From assembly GCA_905182195.1 (NCBI GenBank), contig CAJJAW010000001.1, positions 124,001 to 188,000 of the forward strand: DNA of 64,000 bases. The letters run 5' to 3'. This stretch comes from Alphaproteobacteria bacterium UBA4588 (lineage in GTDB: Bacteria; Pseudomonadota; Alphaproteobacteria; Rhodobacterales; Rhodobacteraceae). This document shows positions 55,942 to 64,000 of this stretch, in pieces (position 1 is the stretch's first letter; every line of letters starts with the position of its first letter). The position numbers and the translations under genes were made by a program. Below the pieces are notes generated by a model that worked only from the letters and a program-made list of their open reading frames with translations, searched no databases and was not told where the DNA came from.

Positions 55942-56053
55942 GTGTTATTCCATTTTTTAAAGCGGCCATAGCCGGTGACTACATATTGCATTTTACTCGT
56001 AATTTTAATTCGGTTCTTGTTATGGAAAATTGACTTGTACATAGCCTGTGTGC

Positions 56054-56893
56054 TTATCTTTGGCTGCGCGCTAGAAAGGCCAGGCGTTCAAAGAGATGTA
56101 CGTCTTGCTCGTTCTTCAGCAATGCACCATGTAAGCGGGGCAGGGCATTGACCCCATCGCGGCGCAGGTCCTCAGGTGTAAGATCCTCTGCCAGCAACAG
56201 CTTTAGCCAATCTAGCACCTCACTGGTGGAGGGCTTTTTCTTTAGGCCTGGAGTGTCACGAATTTCAAAAAACTGTGTGAGAGCAGTTTCTAGGAGCTGA
56301 GATTTTATTCCTGGATGGTGTACTTCGATAATTTTACGTAGCGTCTCAGGCTCTGGGAAACTGATATAGTGGAAGAAGCACCGCCGTAGAAACGCATCGG
56401 GCAATTCTTTTTCATTGTTGGAAGTGATAATAACTACTGGCCGGTGCAAAGCCTCGACCGTGGTGCCAGTTTCATAAACGTGAAAGGCCATCCGGTCTAA
56501 TTCTTGCAACAAATCGTTTGGAAATTCGATGTCGGCTTTATCGATTTCATCAATCAACAACACAACTTTTTTATCGCTAGAAAACGCCTGCCACAGTTTA
56601 CCTTGTTTTATGTAATGGGCTACGTCATGTACACGAGCATCACCCAACTGGCTATCGCGTAACCTGCTTACAGCATCATATTCATAGAGACCTTGCTGTG
56701 CGCGGGTGGTTGATTTTATGTTCCATTCTATCATCTCCATTCCTAGAGATTCTGCCACTTGGCGAGCTAATTCTGTCTTACCAGTTCCCGGCTCACCTTT
56801 TACTAAAAGTGGACGTTCAAGGGTGACTGCTGCGTTAACTGCGATCGCAAGATCATCGGCGGCGATGTAAGTTTTGGTAGAAGTAAATTTCAC
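56054..56893 (-). CDS. MoxR-family AAA+ ATPase
   Basis: A 279-residue ATPase: Walker A in LLVKGEPGTGKTELARQVAE, Walker B in VVLLIDEIDKADIEF, sensor region VIITSNNEKELPDAFLRRCFFHY. MoxR proteins act as chaperones with VWA partners. The CoxE-like gene follows after the microprotein. The 157-base gap to the divergent dksA shows no recognised motif. Confidence 0.93.
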   Translation of the reverse strand: MKFTSTKTYIAADDLAIAVNAAVTLERPLLVKGEPGTGKTELARQVAESLGMEMIEWNIKSTTRAQQGLYEYDAVSRLRDSQLGDARVHDVAHYIKQGKLWQAFSSDKKVVLLIDEIDKADIEFPNDLLQELDRMAFHVYETGTTVEALHRPVVIITSNNEKELPDAFLRRCFFHYISFPEPETLRKIIEVHHPGIKSQLLETALTQFFEIRDTPGLKKKPSTSEVLDWLKLLLAEDLTPEDLRRDGVNALPRLHGALLKNEQDVHLFERLAFLARSQR

Positions 56894-57050
56894 AACATAA
56901 CTCTCTCATTATTTATCAAGTTGATACCACGTTCATTCGGATGATCCAATTGCAGTTTTATGCGTGACAAATGGAGTAACGTTGGATACATCGCGCTCAA
57001 AGGACTGTTGCAAGATGCTGTGGTCCGAATTAATTTTTGGGGTTTGTTTG

Positions 57051-57473
57051 ATGAAAGCTGAGGTCTTTTTGCCTGATGATTATAGTCCTGCTGACGATGA
57101 GCCTTTCATGAATTCTACTCATGTGGAATACTTTACCCGTAAGTTGTTGTCGTGGAAAAGTGAATTGATGTCTGATAATAAAGATACAATTGAGACATTA
57201 CAGGACAATACGCGGGCTATTCCAGATATTTCTGACCGTGCAAGTGAAGAAACTGATCGTGCACTCGAACTACGTACAAGGGATCGTCAACGAAAGTTGG
57301 TGGCTAAAATAGATTCAGCGTTGCGCAGAATTGAGGAGGGCGAATATGGTTACTGCGAAGAGACTGGTGAGCCGATTTCGCTGCGTCGTCTCGATGCACG
57401 TCCGATTGCTACCATGAGCTTAGAAGCTCAAGAACGCCACGAGCGTCGCGAAAAAGTGCACCGCGACGACTGA
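57051..57473 (+). CDS. dksA: DksA-type RNA polymerase-binding regulator without zinc cysteines
   Basis: A 140-residue protein: coiled coil (about 25-90) with the tip motif D59-I-S-D62-R-A64, which matches the DxxDxA tip that enters the RNA polymerase secondary channel, and a degenerate zinc-finger region with only one cysteine (C102 in YGYCEETGEPISLRRLDARP). Alphaproteobacterial DksA proteins often lack the four cysteines and still act with ppGpp. The ATG at 57051 follows GGGG; a frame from 56964 looks artificial. Confidence 0.92.
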   Translation: MKAEVFLPDDYSPADDEPFMNSTHVEYFTRKLLSWKSELMSDNKDTIETLQDNTRAIPDISDRASEETDRALELRTRDRQRKLVAKIDSALRRIEEGEYGYCEETGEPISLRRLDARPIATMSLEAQERHERREKVHRDD

Positions 57474-57522
57474 TTGTTGATTTTATCAATTGAAAAGGTC
57501 ACCTTTTGGGCAGTTTGATTGT

Positions 57523-58302
57523 TTATGATTCCAGTTGAACCCAAACAGGTACGTGATCTGAAGGCTTTTCATAGCCCCTTATATTACTGTCGATTTTGCA
57601 TTCAATCAGTAGATCAGCACAGGACGGTGTGAGCAAAAAATGGTCAATTCTTATCCCGTTGTTACGTTGCCAACTACCGGCTTGATAATCCCAAAAAGTA
57701 TAGTGGCCTAGTTCTAAATTATGGCTCGTAAACGCTTCTGTAAAACCAAGATTCACAACGTCGCGGTAAGCCGCCCGCGATTGCGGTAAGTGTAAAGCGT
57801 CCAGCGCCCAAGCTTCTGGCTTTGCAGCATCTTCGGGTTGCGCAATGATGTTGTAGTCGCCAGCCATTAATGCGGGCTCTTCTGCATTGATTAGCTCTTG
57901 TGCTCTTTTTTTGAGCCGCAGCATCCAGTCTAGTTTATAATCATATTTAGGGCCAGGAGCTGGATTGCCATTTGGCAAATATAGCCCACAAACTCGAATA
58001 GGGGATTTTCCAATAACTGTGGCTTCAATCCAACGTGCCTGCTCATCGCTGTAATCGCCAGGAAGACCGCGTGTTATGTCTTCTAGCGGTAACTTTGATA
58101 GAATTGCCACCCCGTTAAAGCTTTTTTGCCCATGTGTTTCGACTTGATAGCCCATATCTTCAAAATGCTCACGGGGAAATCCATCATCAACGGATTTAAT
58201 CTCTTGCAAGAGTGCCACGTCTGGTTGAGCCTCTTGCAACCAATTGGTTAGTGCGGGCAAACGGGCTTTTATTCCGTTTATATTAAATGTCGCAATTTTC
58301 AT
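57523..58302 (-). CDS. xthA: exodeoxyribonuclease III
   Basis: A 259-residue Mg-dependent AP endonuclease/3' exonuclease of the EEP family. Motifs: ATFNINGIKARL, LLQEIKSVD, GLYLPNG, MAGDYNIIAQPED, TFWDYQAGSWQRNNGIRIDHFLLT and YEKPSDHVPVWVQL. The frame runs to a GTG at 58335; the ATG at 58302 starts the usual N-terminus. Confidence 0.94.
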   Translation of the reverse strand: MKIATFNINGIKARLPALTNWLQEAQPDVALLQEIKSVDDGFPREHFEDMGYQVETHGQKSFNGVAILSKLPLEDITRGLPGDYSDEQARWIEATVIGKSPIRVCGLYLPNGNPAPGPKYDYKLDWMLRLKKRAQELINAEEPALMAGDYNIIAQPEDAAKPEAWALDALHLPQSRAAYRDVVNLGFTEAFTSHNLELGHYTFWDYQAGSWQRNNGIRIDHFLLTPSCADLLIECKIDSNIRGYEKPSDHVPVWVQLES

Positions 58303-58368
58303 GAGAAGGTTGTGTAGCAATCTATTGATTTGCACAAGTCTAGTTAAGCCTTTTGGTCACTGTTTCGT

Positions 58369-58716
58369 TTACATTGAAAAGGAAACTCCACAGCCGCAGC
58401 TCGAGGACGCATTAGGGTTGTCAATTACAAAACGTGCTCCTATCAGCTCTTCGCTGTAATCAATCACTGCGGACGCGAGGAATGGTAAGGATACGCTATC
58501 TATTACCACAGTTTCTCCATGGCCCGTAAGTACCAAGTCATCTTCTTTGACCGCATCCAGATCAATCTCATATTGAAACCCCGAACAGCCACCACCCTCA
58601 ACCGCCACACGCAGAGCTTTCCCCTGGGCCTGAGCACCAATTTCTGCAAGCCTGCCAAAGGCGCGGTCAGTAACTTTAGGAGGGAGGTTTAGCATCAGGA
58701 ATTGCTCGCATGACAT
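58369..58716 (-). CDS. ErpA/IscA-like iron-sulfur carrier
   Basis: A 115-residue HesB-fold protein with three conserved cysteines: one in VEGGGCSGFQYEI and two in ASSSCGCGVSFSM. It passes Fe-S clusters to target proteins. An alternative start at 58695 (MLNLPPKVTDRAF) matches relatives equally well. Divergent from dgt across 53 bases. Confidence 0.92.
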   Translation of the reverse strand: MSCEQFLMLNLPPKVTDRAFGRLAEIGAQAQGKALRVAVEGGGCSGFQYEIDLDAVKEDDLVLTGHGETVVIDSVSLPFLASAVIDYSEELIGARFVIDNPNASSSCGCGVSFSM

Positions 58717-58769
58717 TATCAGATTATTTACATATAAGGAGCCTTTAAGAAGACGACAAGGTATTCAAT

Positions 58770-59912
58770 ATGACAGCAAGCTTCGCATCCCGTCCAGACA
58801 AAAGCAGAGGGCGGCTTTATCCGGAAGAAAAAAGTAGTTTTAGATCTTGTTTTCAGAGGGATAGAGACAGAATTATTCATTCTAGTGCGTTCCGACGCCT
58901 GAAACACAAAACACAAGTTTTTGTGGAGCATGAAGGTGATTATTTTCGCACCCGCTTGACCCATTCCATCGAAGTGGCTCAAGTGGCTCGCACAATTTCT
59001 TGTGCTTTGGGTCTGAATGATGAGCTTGTGGAGGCGGTGTCATTAGCTCATGATCTTGGTCATACTCCATTTGGGCATACGGGGGAGGACGTACTTGACA
59101 CTTTGATGCAAGCTTATGGCGGGTTCGACCACAATGCCCAGGCTGTTCGAATTGTGACATCGCTTGAACAACATTATGCATCATTTGATGGGCTTAATTT
59201 AACTTGGGAATGTCTCGAGGGTATAGCCAAACATAATGGGCCCGTCCTATTACCTCATCCTCCAGCTCTTTTAGAATACAATGTACAGCATAATCTGGAA
59301 TTGCAGACGTATGCGAGCGCTGAGGCCCAGGTGGCTGCTTTGGCTGATGACATTGCATATAACAACCACGATTTGCATGATGGACTGAGGGCCGGGCTTT
59401 TCACGGATGTTCAAGCCGCCCAGCTGCCTATTGTTGGACCCGCATTTTCTGAGGTGGACCATAATTATAACACGCTAGATTCGCATCGCCGCCGACACGA
59501 GGCCCTCCGCCGGGTTTTTGGTGCAATGGTTGAAGATGTGATTTCTACCAGCCATTATTTATTAGCCCAATCTGGCGCACAATCGACCCAAGCCATCAGG
59601 GACTTGGATCATCCCGTAATCCAGTTTTCTTTTCAGTTTTGGCAGAATCTTAAGGAAATTCGTACTTTTTTGTTTGAGAATATGTATAGAGCACCACGAG
59701 TTATGGAACAGCGTGAACATGCATCGCAAGTAGTTCGCAACTTATTCGAAATATTTATGAACACACCAAATGTTATGCCTGAAGAGTGGGCCGGGGCAGC
59801 GGTGGCTGAAACCAGTGATATGAATAAAGCGCGGGTGGTTGCGGACTATATTTCGGGCATGACGGATAGATTTGCCCAACAAGAACACGATAGTTTACAC
59901 AGGGTGCGTTGA
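58770..59912 (+). CDS. dgt: deoxyguanosinetriphosphate triphosphohydrolase-like protein
   Basis: A 380-residue HD-domain enzyme. Metal ligands: HSIEVAQVAR (first H), LAHDLGHTPFGHTGED (HD pair) and ADDIAYNNHDLHDGL (final D). RDRIIHSSAFRRLKHKTQVF at the start is the family substrate loop. It removes triphosphate from dNTPs. argS follows by 48 bases on the same strand. Confidence 0.93.
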   Translation: MTASFASRPDKSRGRLYPEEKSSFRSCFQRDRDRIIHSSAFRRLKHKTQVFVEHEGDYFRTRLTHSIEVAQVARTISCALGLNDELVEAVSLAHDLGHTPFGHTGEDVLDTLMQAYGGFDHNAQAVRIVTSLEQHYASFDGLNLTWECLEGIAKHNGPVLLPHPPALLEYNVQHNLELQTYASAEAQVAALADDIAYNNHDLHDGLRAGLFTDVQAAQLPIVGPAFSEVDHNYNTLDSHRRRHEALRRVFGAMVEDVISTSHYLLAQSGAQSTQAIRDLDHPVIQFSFQFWQNLKEIRTFLFENMYRAPRVMEQREHASQVVRNLFEIFMNTPNVMPEEWAGAAVAETSDMNKARVVADYISGMTDRFAQQEHDSLHRVR

Positions 59913-59960
59913 CCCGGTGGTAGAATTTGCTAAACCCGAGCTTCACTTTGGGATAATGAT

Positions 59961-61706
59961 ATGAACCTTTTTGCCGAAATTCGTAGCCTCGTTCTTGATA
60001 GCTTGCATCGCATGCAGGCGCAGGGAGATTTGTCGGATGGCCTTAACTTTGATGCCGTGACTGTTGAGCCTCCGCGGGATGCGGCACATGGAGATATGGC
60101 TACAAATGCAGCAATGGTGTTGGCCAAGCCCTCACAAAATGAGCCACGTGATATTGCAGAAAAATTAATGACCCTTTTAACTGCCGATAAGCGAGTTGAA
60201 AGTGTTGATGTCGCTGGTCCTGGCTTTCTTAATCTACGACTCGCTCCCACGGTGTGGAGTGATGTTTTAGGCGCAATCTTATCGGACCCTAAAGGATATG
60301 GTAGGGTGGGAACGGGTGCTGGCATTAAGGTGAATGTAGAATATGTGTCTGCAAACCCAACAGGTCCACTGCACGTCGGGCATACCCGTGGTGCAGTTTT
60401 TGGAGATGCATTGGCCTCATTGCTGGACTTTGCTGGCTTTGATGTGACCCGGGAATACTACGTCAACGATGGTGGGACGCAGGTAGATGTTTTGGCTCGC
60501 TCAGTGTATTTGCGCTATCTTGAGGCCCATGGCGAAGACGTGTCCTTTGACGATGGGACCTACCCAGGGGACTATTTGATCGAGGTTGGCCAAGCGTTGA
60601 AGGCCAAGGTCAGTAATGCTTATGTCAACCAAAGTGAACAAGTGTGGCTTGCTGAAGTCCGGGAGTTTTCAACCCAGGCGATGATGAAATTGATAAGGGC
60701 TGATTTACTGTCTCTCGGTGTGAAGATGGATGTATTTTATTCCGAAAAATCCCTCTATGGTACTGGTAGGATTGAAGCTGCAATTGATGACCTCAAGGCT
60801 AAAAATCTCATATATCAAGGTGTTTTGGAGCCACCAAAGGGTAAAAAGCCTGATGATTGGGAACCTCGCCAACAAACTCTGTTCAAGTCAACTGACTATG
60901 GTGATGACGTGGACCGGCCAGTGCAAAAGTCTGATGGCAGCTGGACTTACTTTGCCCCTGATATTGCCTATCATTACGACAAGGTCACTCGTGGCTTTGA
61001 TCAGCTGATTGATGTATTTGGTGCCGATCATGGCGGCTATGTCAAACGGATGAAGGCGGCTGTGTCAGCTCTGTCTGACGGAAAAACTACGCTAGATGTC
61101 AAACTCACCCAACTGGTACGCCTTTATAAAAACGGTGAACCATTCAAAATGTCTAAGCGCGCAGGTACCTTTGTTACACTAAGAGATTTGGTAGAGCAAG
61201 TTGGCGCGGATGCTACCCGCTTTGTAATGCTAACACGTAAAAATGATGCGCAGTTAGATTTTGATTTTGACAAGGTGATGGAGCAGACTAAGGAAAACCC
61301 CGTTTTTTATGTTCAATATGCCCACGCTCGGATCTCATCAGTAATGCGCAAAGCTGTGGCAGCGGGAATTCCGATAGATGATGTTTCTTTAACAGATTCT
61401 GATTTGACCAGTTTGCAGGACACTGGTGAGTTAACTTTGGCCGCTAAACTCGCGGAATTTCCGCGGTTAATTGAGATAGCAGCGCGTTCTAATGAACCAC
61501 ACCGGATTGCTTTTTATCTTTATGAACTTGCCTCAGATTTCCATGCGCTTTGGAACAAGGGTAACGACACGCCTTCGCTGCGTTTTTTGCAAGAGGGTAA
61601 TCATGCCACAAGCCAAGCAAAAATTGCGCTGATTCGAGCGGCGGCTGTTGTTATCTCAAATGGATTAGGTATTTTAGGGGTTAAGCCCGCGCAAGAAATG
61701 CGATAA
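59961..61706 (+). CDS. argS: arginyl-tRNA synthetase
   Basis: A 581-residue class I synthetase. N-terminal Add-1 domain, then the HIGH-like motif in [19 protein letters not shown], and the KMSK-like motif KMSKR in [15 protein letters not shown]. Unlike most class I enzymes it needs tRNA for activation. It leads the order argS, SPOR protein, nagZ, scpA, which I believe is conserved in alphaproteobacteria. Confidence 0.96.
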   Translation: MNLFAEIRSLVLDSLHRMQAQGDLSDGLNFDAVTVEPPRDAAHGDMATNAAMVLAKPSQNEPRDIAEKLMTLLTADKRVESVDVAGPGFLNLRLAPTVWSDVLGAILSDPKGYGRVGTGAGIKVNVEYVSANPTGPLHVGHTRGAVFGDALASLLDFAGFDVTREYYVNDGGTQVDVLARSVYLRYLEAHGEDVSFDDGTYPGDYLIEVGQALKAKVSNAYVNQSEQVWLAEVREFSTQAMMKLIRADLLSLGVKMDVFYSEKSLYGTGRIEAAIDDLKAKNLIYQGVLEPPKGKKPDDWEPRQQTLFKSTDYGDDVDRPVQKSDGSWTYFAPDIAYHYDKVTRGFDQLIDVFGADHGGYVKRMKAAVSALSDGKTTLDVKLTQLVRLYKNGEPFKMSKRAGTFVTLRDLVEQVGADATRFVMLTRKNDAQLDFDFDKVMEQTKENPVFYVQYAHARISSVMRKAVAAGIPIDDVSLTDSDLTSLQDTGELTLAAKLAEFPRLIEIAARSNEPHRIAFYLYELASDFHALWNKGNDTPSLRFLQEGNHATSQAKIALIRAAAVVISNGLGILGVKPAQEMR

Positions 61707-61783
61707 AATAGCGTCATGCGGGTGTATATGAGGCAGTTTCAGAGGACCGAGGAGCACATCCCGGGAAACAAGTGTGGGGCAAC

Positions 61784-62647
61784 ATGGCAAACGCAACTTA
61801 TGAGGCGCATGTGGGTATTGAGCAGACCAATCCAGCAGCCTATATAAACATTGTCGGAGCCGTTATTTCTTTAATGGTTTTTTTAGGGATAGTGGGCTGG
61901 GGCACTAAAATGATAGTGCGTGATAATTCAGTGGTCCCTGTTGTAAGGGCTTTAGGTGGAGCGATGAGGGTCAGTCCAGTTGATCCTGGTGGCGTTTTAG
62001 CTTCACACCAAGGCTTGACTGTAAATGAAGTTGTTAGCAGCCAAGATAAATTGCCTTTGCAAGACAGTCTACAGCTTGCACCGCGGCCAATAAATTTAAG
62101 AGCCGAGGACCAACCCACAGCTATATTATTGGCAACCTCAGCTTTGCTGGCCGAGTCCTCTCCGTTAGCGGTTATTACGAATGACTCGGTCGCTGCTAAT
62201 CTAGGAAATTTGTCCACCAGTTCGAATATTCCAGGGGTTCCCGTTAGACAAGACCCTGCACAGACGGATTCTAATTTGGCTATTAATTCTGATGGGCTAG
62301 GACCCAGGCAGTCGCCGCGTCCACGCATGCGGCCTTTAATTAGTTTTGCTTTACCTGTAAAAAAACCTGGGACCGTCGTGCCGCAAGTTATTTTGAACGA
62401 TAGGCCTATGGCCCAACTTGGTGCATTTGGGAGCAAAAAAATTGCCATGCAAGCTTGGGAAAAAATATCACAGCTGCATGGAGATTACCTGATAGGTAAA
62501 CAACATATTATATTAAAGGCAGAGGTTGGTGGTATAATCATCTATCGCTTAAGGGTTCATGGTTTTTCAGATTTGGGAGCGGCTAGGCGTCTTTGTAGTG
62601 CTTTGAATAGCCAAAATGCGGAGTGTTATTCCGTGTTTATGAAGTAG
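61784..62647 (+). CDS. SPOR-domain cell-envelope protein
   Basis: A 287-residue protein with one membrane helix (about 22-42: INIVGAVISLMVFLGIVGWG), a long low-complexity linker rich in S, A, L, P and a C-terminal SPOR domain (about 208-287: MAQLGAFGSKKIAMQAWEKI ... YRLRVHGFSDLGAARRLCSA). SPOR domains bind denuded peptidoglycan at the septum. The ATG at 61784 was chosen over a GTG at 61772. Confidence 0.88.
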   Translation: MANATYEAHVGIEQTNPAAYINIVGAVISLMVFLGIVGWGTKMIVRDNSVVPVVRALGGAMRVSPVDPGGVLASHQGLTVNEVVSSQDKLPLQDSLQLAPRPINLRAEDQPTAILLATSALLAESSPLAVITNDSVAANLGNLSTSSNIPGVPVRQDPAQTDSNLAINSDGLGPRQSPRPRMRPLISFALPVKKPGTVVPQVILNDRPMAQLGAFGSKKIAMQAWEKISQLHGDYLIGKQHIILKAEVGGIIIYRLRVHGFSDLGAARRLCSALNSQNAECYSVFMK

Positions 62648-62662
62648 GTTTAGGTAGGTTTG

Positions 62663-63649
62663 GTGCTGACCCCGGTTATATTTGGCTGTGAAGGCTTGCG
62701 GCTTAGCACCCAAGAGTTTGTATTTTTTGCTCAAAGCCAGCCTTTTGGATTTATTCTTTTTTCCCGAAATCTTGAAAGTCCGGCCCAAATAAACAGTTTA
62801 TGTGCTACTTTGCGGGATTGTGTGGGGTGGGACGCTCCCATTATGATCGACCAAGAAGGCGGTCGCGTGGCGCGTTTCGGCAAACCACATTGGTTCGAAT
62901 TTCCAGCTGCGCTAGATCACGCAAACCATACTAACTCTAAGCGGCTATTTTGGTTGCGTGGCCGGTTGATTGCTGAAAATCTATACAGTAGCGGTATTGA
63001 CGCCAACTGCGCCCCGCTTGGGGATATTGCTAGGCCAAACACGCATCCGGTGTTACGAAATCGCTGCTATGGTTATGATAAGGCAACAGTAATTACGAAT
63101 GCTTCCGCTTTAAATGCTGGCTTGCGTCACGGTGGCGTATCTGGAGTTTTAAAGCATATCCCAGGCCACGGCCGTGCACAACTGGACTCGCACTTGGCAT
63201 TACCTGTTGTCTCCACCAAACACTCTGATTTGATGCAGTCTGATTTTGATGTGTTCCGCCAGCTGAATGATATTACCATGGGGATGACGGCGCATTTAGT
63301 GTTTCAAGATATTGATAGTGTGGAACCGGTGACCCACTCCAAACTAATGATGGATTTGATTCGCAATGATATTAGGTTTGATGGTCTGTTGATGACAGAT
63401 GATATTTCTATGAACGCATTGGAAGGTGATTTGGTAACTCGAGCCAAAAAGGCTTGGGCAGTAGGGTGTGATCTGGTGTTGCACTGCAATGGAAACTTAG
63501 GTGAGATGCGATTGCTCGCTACAAATTCGGAATTTTTAGGAGATCAAGCAATGCGGCGGGTTAAACAAATGATTGCTAAACGGCCAAAGCCTGTTTCTAT
63601 TGACATTTGGCAGTTGAAAGAGGAATTTGATACGCTGATGAACGAGTGA
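62663..63649 (+). CDS. nagZ: beta-N-acetylhexosaminidase (NagZ)
   Basis: A 328-residue glycoside hydrolase family 3 enzyme removing GlcNAc from muropeptides in cell-wall recycling. Motifs: IDQEGGRVARFG, GIDANCAPLGDIA, KHIPGHGRAQLDSH (catalytic His loop) and LLMTDDISMNAL (nucleophile Asp). The start is uncertain: GTG at 62663, or TTG at 62660, after AGGTAGG. It shares a pathway with anmK at 21 kb. Confidence 0.92.
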   Translation: MLTPVIFGCEGLRLSTQEFVFFAQSQPFGFILFSRNLESPAQINSLCATLRDCVGWDAPIMIDQEGGRVARFGKPHWFEFPAALDHANHTNSKRLFWLRGRLIAENLYSSGIDANCAPLGDIARPNTHPVLRNRCYGYDKATVITNASALNAGLRHGGVSGVLKHIPGHGRAQLDSHLALPVVSTKHSDLMQSDFDVFRQLNDITMGMTAHLVFQDIDSVEPVTHSKLMMDLIRNDIRFDGLLMTDDISMNALEGDLVTRAKKAWAVGCDLVLHCNGNLGEMRLLATNSEFLGDQAMRRVKQMIAKRPKPVSIDIWQLKEEFDTLMNE

Positions 63650-63654
63650 CATTC

Positions 63655-64000
63655 ATGCAAGAAGAGTTATTTGAGTCCCAAGCAATTTCTGAACGCATGG
63701 TGTCAGAAACCTTAATCGTAGATGTTGATGGGTTTGAAGGGCCATTGGACCTATTATTGAACCTGTCTCGCACTCAAAAAGTTGACCTACGTAAAATTTC
63801 AATCTTGGACCTAGCGGTTCAATATTTAGGGTTTATAGAAACAGCTAAAGAGCTGCGCATTGAACTTGCAGCTGATTATCTGGTGATGGCGGCTTGGCTT
63901 GCCTTTTTGAAATCAAGACTGCTTCTGCCGCCTGATCCATCTGAGGATGGTCCGTCAGGGGATGAGTTGGCGGCACATTTGGCCTTTCAACTAGAGCGTC
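63655..64000 (+). CDS. scpA: segregation and condensation protein A, 5' part
   Basis: The first 115 residues of a kleisin-family protein; the window ends inside it. Signature: VDGFEGPLDLLLNLSRTQKVDL, ISILDLAVQYLGFIE, ADYLVMAAWLAFLKSRLLLP. ScpA bridges the SMC dimer in chromosome condensation. The ATG is five bases after the nagZ stop. Confidence 0.93.
   Translation, partial: MQEELFESQAISERMVSETLIVDVDGFEGPLDLLLNLSRTQKVDLRKISILDLAVQYLGFIETAKELRIELAADYLVMAAWLAFLKSRLLLPPDPSEDGPSGDELAAHLAFQLER

Noticed and set aside
61840-62448. A 202-codon minus-strand frame inside the SPOR-domain gene
   Set aside because: The plus-strand frame has a membrane helix and SPOR domain; the antisense has neither.

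Overview
The window is a chromosomal segment of a marine alphaproteobacterium, most likely a Rhodobacterales (Roseobacter-clade) member with a moderately low G+C genome. The evidence is gene content and order: a complete sox thiosulfate-oxidation locus, TAT-type signal peptides on Sox enzymes, an alphaproteobacterial DksA without zinc-finger cysteines, a Rhodobacteraceae-type orphan PIN protein, a TakP-like TRAP transporter, a B12-dependent ribonucleotide reductase and an Entner-Doudoroff edd-eda pair. No insertion sequence, prophage, CRISPR array or integrase was seen.

Region 1 (1-15 kb) is the sulfur island. Two YeeE/YedE permeases, the ArsR-type repressor SoxR and thioredoxin-like SoxS run leftward. 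SoxVWXYZA, SoxB and SoxCD run rightward from a shared 70-base control region. SoxR has two cysteines (C42, C108) at the positions used by persulfide-sensing SqrR/BigR-type repressors. An ATTC-N8-GAAT palindrome lies before soxX, and its right half recurs between soxS and soxV. A terminator-like hairpin separates soxXYZA from soxBCD. The cluster ends with a DsrE-like secreted protein, a frame-broken DUF302 gene, hemA (5-aminolevulinate synthase) and two leftward metallo-beta-lactamase-fold proteins, one with a degenerate metal site.

Region 2 (15-32 kb) is housekeeping: trpE, a PpiD-type foldase, an aminotransferase and tyrS as one leftward unit; anmK; a cupin; enolase; an EamA transporter; a Fur/Mur regulator; a cation/proton antiporter; SelO; a nucleoside hydrolase; gpt; fabI; pdxH; a DUF192 protein; and a tRNA-Pro(UGG).

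Region 3 (32-46 kb) has nrdJ with a structured leader, a Rieske oxygenase with a tiny overlapping partner, ilvBN with a readable attenuation leader peptide (MVTMLIKVVMRQRGSNGS) and terminator, and a TRAP operon. In the TRAP operon two related hairpins lie between the binding-protein and permease genes, and the large permease has a C-terminal extension of about 325 residues.

Region 4 (45-64 kb) holds bpt, glnE, a small conserved protein, eda-edd, an RlmI-like methyltransferase, the PIN protein, an M48 peptidase, a moxR / 53-residue membrane protein / coxE-like trio, dksA, xthA, erpA-like, dgt, argS, a SPOR-domain protein, nagZ and the start of scpA. The most notable material is regulatory RNA and DNA structure (sox operators, ilv attenuator, TRAP intergenic hairpins, nrdJ leader, a 52-base palindrome) plus the eroding DsrE/DUF302 tail of the sox locus. 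I did not find a system that I can call wholly new.
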